Made by a program: the position numbers and the translations under genes. 64,000 nucleotides of DNA from Vulcanimicrobiota bacterium (GTDB lineage Bacteria > Vulcanimicrobiota > Xenobia > Xenobiales > JADMJV01). The DNA lies in the NCBI GenBank assembly GCA_017307785.1, contig JAFKGI010000020.1:1-64000 (forward strand). Reading direction: 5' to 3'. Numbering within the stretch: position 1 is the stretch's first letter; each line of letters starts with the position of its first letter. Shown piece after piece: positions 59,056 through 64,000 of the stretch. The notes under the pieces were generated by a model. That model saw nothing but the letters and a program-made list of their open reading frames with translations, was not told where the DNA came from and did no database searches.

Positions 59056-59505
59056 ATGAATTTTCGGGTTCTCGCGCTCTTTCTATTGCTGCTTCAGGTT
59101 GCCTGGCCGCAGGCCAGGCTGGATTGGTCCACTCCCTTCGCGGTCGACGGCATCCGTCTGGGAGACACTCGCCAGCAAGTATTCAAAGCCATGGGCGCCC
59201 CCCGCGAAAACACCCGGGGCAAACTGGATGTGTGGAAATACAAAGATCTGGAGGTCTCTTTCCAGGGTGATAGCGTGGCCAGACTCTATGGGTCCGCACT
59301 CCAACAAAACAAGCAAACCCTGGTCCGCGTCGGAGAACTGGCCAACGTCGTAAAAGGGCGGTTCGGCGAGCCGGAAGACAACCAGGCCCTGGGAGTGCAG
59401 AGTCACCCCGAAGTCGATGTCATGATGTATCAAAACGAAACCACCACCATCGGCGTCTTTGCCCGCGCCGGCCGCGTCTCGCTGGTCGGCCTGAGCCGGA
59501 GGTAA
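59056..59505 (+). CDS. Small exported protein
   Basis: A 149-residue protein with a signal peptide (MNFRVLALFLLLLQVAWPQA). The mature part has a VDGIRLGDTRQQVFKAMG pattern like the BamE/SmpA-type small outer-membrane assembly fold (GMTxxxVxxxLG). The family assignment is weak. It is divergent from the receiver-pseudokinase gene. Confidence 0.68.
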   Translation: MNFRVLALFLLLLQVAWPQARLDWSTPFAVDGIRLGDTRQQVFKAMGAPRENTRGKLDVWKYKDLEVSFQGDSVARLYGSALQQNKQTLVRVGELANVVKGRFGEPEDNQALGVQSHPEVDVMMYQNETTTIGVFARAGRVSLVGLSRR

Positions 59506-59574
59506 ACTCTGAACGAACGGCTAAGCTCGCGGCCTCAAGCAGAAAACATCGTATAGCATAAGACTGGAGATCCC

Positions 59575-60714
59575 TTGAATAAATTACTCACCCTCGCCTG
59601 CGCACTCTACATCTTTGGATGCGGTAGCTCCGATTCTTCTCAAGGATTCGGCCAGGCCAACGGCTCCAACGGAAACGCCGTCACCCTTTCAGGTCGAGCG
59701 GTAGACGAAAATGGCTCGCCTCTTCAAGGTATCGCGATCAAGGCCCAAGATCGCACCAGCGGCCAGGAATTCGCTATCGTCAGCAACAGCGACGGTAGCT
59801 TTCAAATCTCAGCTCCTGGAGGGGTCTACGATGTCGTACTGGACCGGGCGGGAGATTCCCAGGTGGCCACCAGCTACTACGGACCCATTGTCCCGAACAG
59901 CGGAACGACGCGAGATTTTGTTCTACACAATCGAGGCGGCCGCGCCAATGACGCCATCTACGGCAAAATCGAACTGACTCCCGGCAGCGCGGCAGCCGGC
60001 CGACAGCTCAACTTTAACCCCGGCTCGGCCAGAAATTACCAGGGTTCGGTTCTACCGGACAGCCTGACCAAGGTCACCACTCAGGCCGACGGACGCTTCG
60101 AAGCATCGCTGGGACACGCGGACGAAGTCGCCCTTGACCTCGAGATTCCCGACGCAGGCGGCGCCTTAGACGAATGGATTCGAATCGAAAAGCTCAATAA
60201 ACCCGCTTACGTGGAAGTGGCTACCGAGCAAAGCGACGTCGAAAACGTTTTGCGCGCCAACGAAAATCCCCCGAGCCTGGCAAGCACTTCGAACACCGGC
60301 GTCAAGTCGGGCGCGGTCTCCAATCTGGGTCTCTTCACCCCCTTTCAGCTCAGCCTCGAGTCCGACGGTGGCGTCAAACTCAGCAACGGGGATCTAACCC
60401 TGTTTTTCCCGCTCACGGGCTACACCATCCCGCTACTGGTCACCAATCCCGCTACTTTCTTCAACACCGACTTCCAAAGCGACATCCAAACCTCCGTCGT
60501 GGAGCTCACGCCCAGCGGAGCCTGGTCCCGACTGATCGGCTATGAAGGTCGAATCAACATCACCAACTCGATCAAATCCAACTGGACCTTCAGGGCCGAC
60601 GGCGTCAACAAAAACTACCTGATCAAGGTCACCAAAACCCCAGGGTCCTCCGGCTGCAACTACGGGGAGAACTCCGAAAACTTCATCTCTATCCAGGCCA
60701 GCCCCGCGAAATAA
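59575..60714 (+). CDS. Lipoprotein with carboxypeptidase-regulatory-like domain
   Basis: A 379-residue protein with a lipobox at Cys16 (YIFGCGSS). Residues about 40-110 resemble a CarboxypepD_reg/CNA-B-like beta-sandwich (LSGRAVDENGSPLQGIAIKA, then SNSDGSFQISAPGG). The rest is beta-rich and unassigned. The TTG at 59575 is preceded by GGAGATCCC. It should be anchored at the cell surface or outer membrane. Confidence 0.72.
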   Translation: MNKLLTLACALYIFGCGSSDSSQGFGQANGSNGNAVTLSGRAVDENGSPLQGIAIKAQDRTSGQEFAIVSNSDGSFQISAPGGVYDVVLDRAGDSQVATSYYGPIVPNSGTTRDFVLHNRGGRANDAIYGKIELTPGSAAAGRQLNFNPGSARNYQGSVLPDSLTKVTTQADGRFEASLGHADEVALDLEIPDAGGALDEWIRIEKLNKPAYVEVATEQSDVENVLRANENPPSLASTSNTGVKSGAVSNLGLFTPFQLSLESDGGVKLSNGDLTLFFPLTGYTIPLLVTNPATFFNTDFQSDIQTSVVELTPSGAWSRLIGYEGRINITNSIKSNWTFRADGVNKNYLIKVTKTPGSSGCNYGENSENFISIQASPAK

Positions 60715-60718
60715 TGGT

Positions 60719-61669
60719 GTGAGCGAAAAGCTGCGCTGCGCCATTCTGGACGACTATCAGCGAGTCGCCTTGAGCCTGGCCGACTGGTCCAGTCTCCAAG
60801 AGCGCGTCGAGGTCCGCTCCCAGGACCAGCACCTGGAAGATCTCGACTCGCTCCGGGACTGCCAGATCCTGGTGGCCATGCGCGAACGCACCCGCTTTGA
60901 CGCGGCCACCCTGCAGCGACTGCCCAACTTGAAGCTGCTGGTCACGACCGGCATGCGCAATGCCGCCATCGACCTCCCTGCCGCCCGAGCCCTGGGGATC
61001 ACGGTGTGCGGCACGGCCAGTGCCTCCGAACCCCCGGTGGAGCTGACCTGGGCCCTGCTGCTGGCTCTGGCACGCGGCATCGTGCCGGAGAACACCGCCC
61101 TCCAGGCCGGCGGCGCCTGGCAAAGCACCCTGGGGGCCGACCTCCACGGAGCTCAACTGGGCCTGCTGGGACTGGGCAAGATCGGCAGTCGGGTGGCCCA
61201 GATCGGCCTGGCCTTCGGCATGAAAGTGGCCGCCTGGAGCCAGAATCTAAAGCCGGAAACGGCCGAAGCTCTCGGGGTGGAACCCAAACAAAGCAAAGAA
61301 CAACTGCTGCAAACCAGCGACTTCGTTTCGCTCCACCTGGTCCTCAGCGAGCGCACCCGGGGCCTGCTCGGCCGCCAGGAACTGGCCTTGCTCAAGCCCA
61401 CCGCCTACCTCATCAACACTTCCCGAGCCGGCCTGGTCGACCAGACCGCCCTGCGAGAAGCCCTACAAGCCGGCCAACTGGCGGGCGCGGGCGTGGACGT
61501 CTTCGAGCAAGAACCGCTCCCCCTGAACGACCCGATGCGCAGCCTGCCCAACCTGTTGGCCACCCCGCACCTCGGCTACGTCACTCGCCGCAATTACTTG
61601 CGCTACTACCAGGACGCCGTCGAGAACATCCAGGCCTACCTGAACGGCACGCCCATCCGCCTGATTTAA
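60719..61669 (+). CDS. D-isomer 2-hydroxyacid dehydrogenase
   Basis: A 316-residue NAD-dependent dehydrogenase of the SerA/PGDH-like family. It has the Rossmann motif GLLGLGKIGSRVAQIG, NTSRAGLVDQTAL, DVFEQEPLP with the catalytic Glu, and ATPHLGYVT with the His. The substrate is unknown. It has no regulatory ACT domain. The GTG at 60719 lies 4 nt after the lipoprotein stop. Confidence 0.9.
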   Translation: MSEKLRCAILDDYQRVALSLADWSSLQERVEVRSQDQHLEDLDSLRDCQILVAMRERTRFDAATLQRLPNLKLLVTTGMRNAAIDLPAARALGITVCGTASASEPPVELTWALLLALARGIVPENTALQAGGAWQSTLGADLHGAQLGLLGLGKIGSRVAQIGLAFGMKVAAWSQNLKPETAEALGVEPKQSKEQLLQTSDFVSLHLVLSERTRGLLGRQELALLKPTAYLINTSRAGLVDQTALREALQAGQLAGAGVDVFEQEPLPLNDPMRSLPNLLATPHLGYVTRRNYLRYYQDAVENIQAYLNGTPIRLI

Positions 61670-61929
61670 TTTCGTCGCATCAGCTTGTCGGCCGGCAGAA
61701 ACACTCCCGCTCCCACAAAACCGACCCCGGCCACGAAGCAGCCCATCAGCAGCACGCAATGCAGGGCGTAAGATGGCTCCCCGCGCGAGAAATGCTGACC
61801 GTGTCGACCGAGGAAATATCCCCGCTGCACGGACGGCTTGATAAAGGCGTAACTACCCGCCATAAAAATCATTCCCAGGACCACCATAATCAGGCGTCCC
61901 ATCCAAAGGGGCATCGTATTCTCAGACAT
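61666..61929 (-). CDS. Small membrane protein
   Basis: An 87-residue protein with two hydrophobic segments (about 10-30 and 58-78) and a basic end (KLMRRN). The family is unknown. It converges on the hydroxyacid dehydrogenase gene with a 4-nt overlap. Confidence 0.62.
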   Translation of the reverse strand: MSENTMPLWMGRLIMVVLGMIFMAGSYAFIKPSVQRGYFLGRHGQHFSRGEPSYALHCVLLMGCFVAGVGFVGAGVFLPADKLMRRN

Positions 61930-62015
61930 TTCGGCTGCTTCACGCCCCCCGCGCCCTCTCCCTTGCGAAGTTCCGCCAAAGAAGAAAATCCCCGGATAGA
62001 GCGAAGGGACCGGGC

Positions 62016-64000
62016 ATGAAAGCCAAGACTCTGCTCACCGCCCTTTTAGCCGGACAGATCGCCTGGGCCCTGCCGGAAAACGGCCAGGTCATTCAGGGTA
62101 ATGTGCAGATCGGCAATCCGCAGGGCAATATTCTGCAGATTCTACAATCCAGCCCCAGCGGAATTATCAACTGGGGCTCTTTCAACATCGACCGCAACCA
62201 GCTGGTGCAATTCCTCCAGCCAGGGGCCAGCTCGGCTCTGCTCAACCGCGTCATCGGCCAGGATCCCAGCCAGATTCTCGGCCAGATCCAGGCCAACGGC
62301 CGCATTTTCCTGGTCAACCCTAACGGCATTCTCTTCGGCCCGGGCAGCTCCGTCAATGCCGGCAGCTTCCTGGCCACCACCCTGTCCATGAGCGACGAAG
62401 ACTTTCTGGCCGGCCGCTACCACTTGAAGTCCGACCCCTCCAGCCCGCTGCGGGGGGTCACCAACCAAGGAGAGATCAAGGTCACCGAGGGCGGCTTTAT
62501 CGCCCTCGTCTCTCCGCTGGTGCACAACCAGGGCCTGCTGGTGGCCCAACAAGGCCAGATCGTTCTGGGAGCCACCACTCAAGCCACTCTGACCGTGGAC
62601 GCCCGCGGCCTGCTGCAAGTCAGCATTCCCAATGGCTTCCAGTCCCACGACCAGGCCCCCGGAGCCGCCGGCACGGTGCTGCTCACCCCCGGCCAGATGA
62701 GCGAAACCCTGGCCGCCCTGGTCAGCACGCCGGCCAACCGCGGTGAGCGCATTGTGGAAACCACCCAGGGTATTCAACTGGTCGGCGGCGAGGGCTTGCT
62801 GGTCAACGAGGGCAGCCTGCGCGTCGACGCCCCTCAGGGCACGGCCGGCAGCATCCGGCTCGACTCCAGCCAGGCCACCGTCAACACGCCGGGCAGCCTG
62901 CTCAGCGCCAGTTCTCAGTTCGGCAACGGCGGCGAAATTCTCGTGCTCTCGGCCGGCACTACCCGCCAGCTGGGAGACCTCAAAGCCAGCTCGGCGGCGG
63001 CCGGCAACGGCGGCTTCATCGAAGTCAGCGGCAACCGTCTGTCCCTGAGCCAACGCCCCGATCTCTCGGCCCCGCAAGGCAAAGCCGGCACCCTTCTGCT
63101 GGATCCCACCGTCCTGCACATTAGCAACAACCCCAGCACTCTGACCCTTCCGGTCGACGCCGGCGACGGTGGAGCCGACGAGAACGTCAACGCCGCCGAC
63201 CTCGACACCGGCGGCACGGTCATGCTGCAAGCCACCCAGGACGTCATCGTCGACGCCGGCACGGTGGTCACCCTGAACAACCCGACCGACCTTCAGATCG
63301 ACGCCCAGAACCGCGACTTTCTCATGGAAACCGGCAGCTCGTTCGTGGGCAACAACCCGGGCGCCAGTCTCACCGTCACGGCCGGACGCCACGCCAATCT
63401 GACCGATGTGCGTCTCAACACCGTCTCGGTCACGGCGGGCGGCAACATCACCCTGAACACCGGTGGCTACGGGGCAGCCGGCTCGCCCACTCAGCTCCTG
63501 CTGAGCGGCGGCAACCTGACCGCGGCCGCGGGCGCCCAGGTGGACCTGTTCGGCTCCACCATCGACTTCCAGGCGCTCGGCACCAACGGCATCACCGCCG
63601 AGGCCGGTTCCCGTCTGAGGGCCAACGGACCGGCCACCATGAGCCTGATTTCGAGCAACGGCGAAGTCAATCTCCGCGAGGCCACCCTGGAGGCTCCCCA
63701 GAGCGGCTCGAACATCACCGTCAGCGCCAACCAACAGTTGACCATGGGCAGCTCGCTCGCTCCCACCACCAACCTGCATTCGGACACCTTCGTGCAGTTC
63801 AACGACTCCACCATCGGCGTGACCGGCCCGCTCACCACCCTCAACGTCACCGCCAACCAGGGCATTCCATTCTTCTCCGGGGCCACCACCAACATCTTGG
63901 GTAGCGCCGCCAACGTCACCCTGACTTCTCAGGGCGACGCCGGAATCTTTGACAACCACCACCTCAACCTCAACAATGCGGCCGCCAACCTGACCATCGA
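62016..64000 (+). CDS. FhaB-like two-partner-secretion exoprotein, N-terminal part
   Basis: The frame is open from 62016 to the window end (661 residues) and the gene continues beyond. A signal peptide (MKAKTLLTALLAGQIAWA) is followed by the TPS (filamentous-haemagglutinin N-terminal) domain: NRVIGQDPSQILGQIQANGR, then FLVNPNGILFGPGSS and DEDFLAGRY. A right-handed beta-helix with repeated short motifs follows. Such proteins cross the outer membrane through a TpsB partner, and none lies in the window. AAGGGA upstream of the ATG is the ribosome-binding site. It marks the cell as diderm and as possibly adhesive or inhibitory towards neighbours. Confidence 0.9.
   Translation, partial: MKAKTLLTALLAGQIAWALPENGQVIQGNVQIGNPQGNILQILQSSPSGIINWGSFNIDRNQLVQFLQPGASSALLNRVIGQDPSQILGQIQANGRIFLVNPNGILFGPGSSVNAGSFLATTLSMSDEDFLAGRYHLKSDPSSPLRGVTNQGEIKVTEGGFIALVSPLVHNQGLLVAQQGQIVLGATTQATLTVDARGLLQVSIPNGFQSHDQAPGAAGTVLLTPGQMSETLAALVSTPANRGERIVETTQGIQLVGGEGLLVNEGSLRVDAPQGTAGSIRLDSSQATVNTPGSLLSASSQFGNGGEILVLSAGTTRQLGDLKASSAAAGNGGFIEVSGNRLSLSQRPDLSAPQGKAGTLLLDPTVLHISNNPSTLTLPVDAGDGGADENVNAADLDTGGTVMLQATQDVIVDAGTVVTLNNPTDLQIDAQNRDFLMETGSSFVGNNPGASLTVTAGRHANLTDVRLNTVSVTAGGNITLNTGGYGAAGSPTQLLLSGGNLTAAAGAQVDLFGSTIDFQALGTNGITAEAGSRLRANGPATMSLISSNGEVNLREATLEAPQSGSNITVSANQQLTMGSSLAPTTNLHSDTFVQFNDSTIGVTGPLTTLNVTANQGIPFFSGATTNILGSAANVTLTSQGDAGIFDNHHLNLNNAAANLTI

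Noticed and set aside
62142..63962. 606-codon minus-strand frame opposite the TPS exoprotein
   Set aside because: The plus strand encodes a convincing TPS protein with a signal peptide. The minus frame has low-complexity Gly/Ala/Asp composition and no motif.

Overview
The window is a GC-rich, gene-dense stretch of bacterial chromosome. It carries about 60 protein genes on both strands, many in short ATGA-overlapped operons, and no RNA genes that I can see. The cell envelope looks diderm: there is an AsmA/TamB-like protein, a two-partner-secretion exoprotein, lipoproteins and many signal peptides. Proteins with an exosortase-like C-terminus, a triple-PilZ protein and many unrecognised secreted proteins suggest a poorly sampled, environmental, predatory or surface-associated lineage. 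I cannot assign a phylum.

Layout. 0-2 kb: pantothenate/CoA genes (3' part of panB, panC, coaX). panB breaks off abruptly near base 143. 2-7.5 kb: a MocR-type regulator divergent from an EamA exporter, a GAF-PAS-GGDEF diguanylate cyclase and a TruC-type pseudouridine synthase. 7.5-17 kb: a small XRE-type regulator, an S9 peptidase operon, a YkgJ-type cysteine-rich protein, a remote deiminase-like protein, a bulb-lectin and a PTP-like phosphatase. 17-27 kb: a HAD phosphatase, a 1189-residue AsmA/TamB-like protein, gamma-glutamyltransferase, a frameshifted XRE-nuclease gene between two repeat arrays, a sigma-factor fragment, cinA and an MFS/HxlR pair. 27-42 kb: membrane proteins, an OPA-type transporter, a prolyl oligopeptidase, an EF-hand/M14 carboxypeptidase, YceI, a metallophosphoesterase-GH16 lipoprotein, a pair of glycine-zipper paralogues and a PEP-CTERM-like protein. 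42-46.4 kb: a leucine-degradation operon (methylcrotonyl-CoA carboxylase in three polypeptides plus HMG-CoA lyase). 46.4-54 kb: a repeat array, a toxin-antitoxin-like nucleotidyltransferase pair, a luciferase-like oxidoreductase, ychF, a triple-PilZ protein and a DcuC-like transporter. 54-64 kb: a calcium-binding ELFG-type protein, TetR, an EEP nuclease/phosphatase, a receiver-pseudokinase, a hydroxyacid dehydrogenase and the start of a large FhaB-like exoprotein.

The most unusual non-coding feature is a family of extragenic tandem arrays. The unit is about 51 bp and contains a REP-like palindrome (CGGGCA-loop-TGCCCG). Six loci carry about 29 units, all in the same orientation whatever the direction of the flanking genes. 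Two accessory, defence- or toxin-like cassettes (the XRE-nuclease gene and the nucleotidyltransferase pair) have array sequence on both sides, which suggests that the arrays mark recombination or insertion sites.

Two promoter patterns also stand out. Several genes have a -10-like hexamer exactly 6-7 nt before the start codon, which predicts leaderless mRNAs. Two XRE-type genes 16 kb apart share an identical 17-bp element placed over the -35 region, each 17 bp from a -10-like hexamer.
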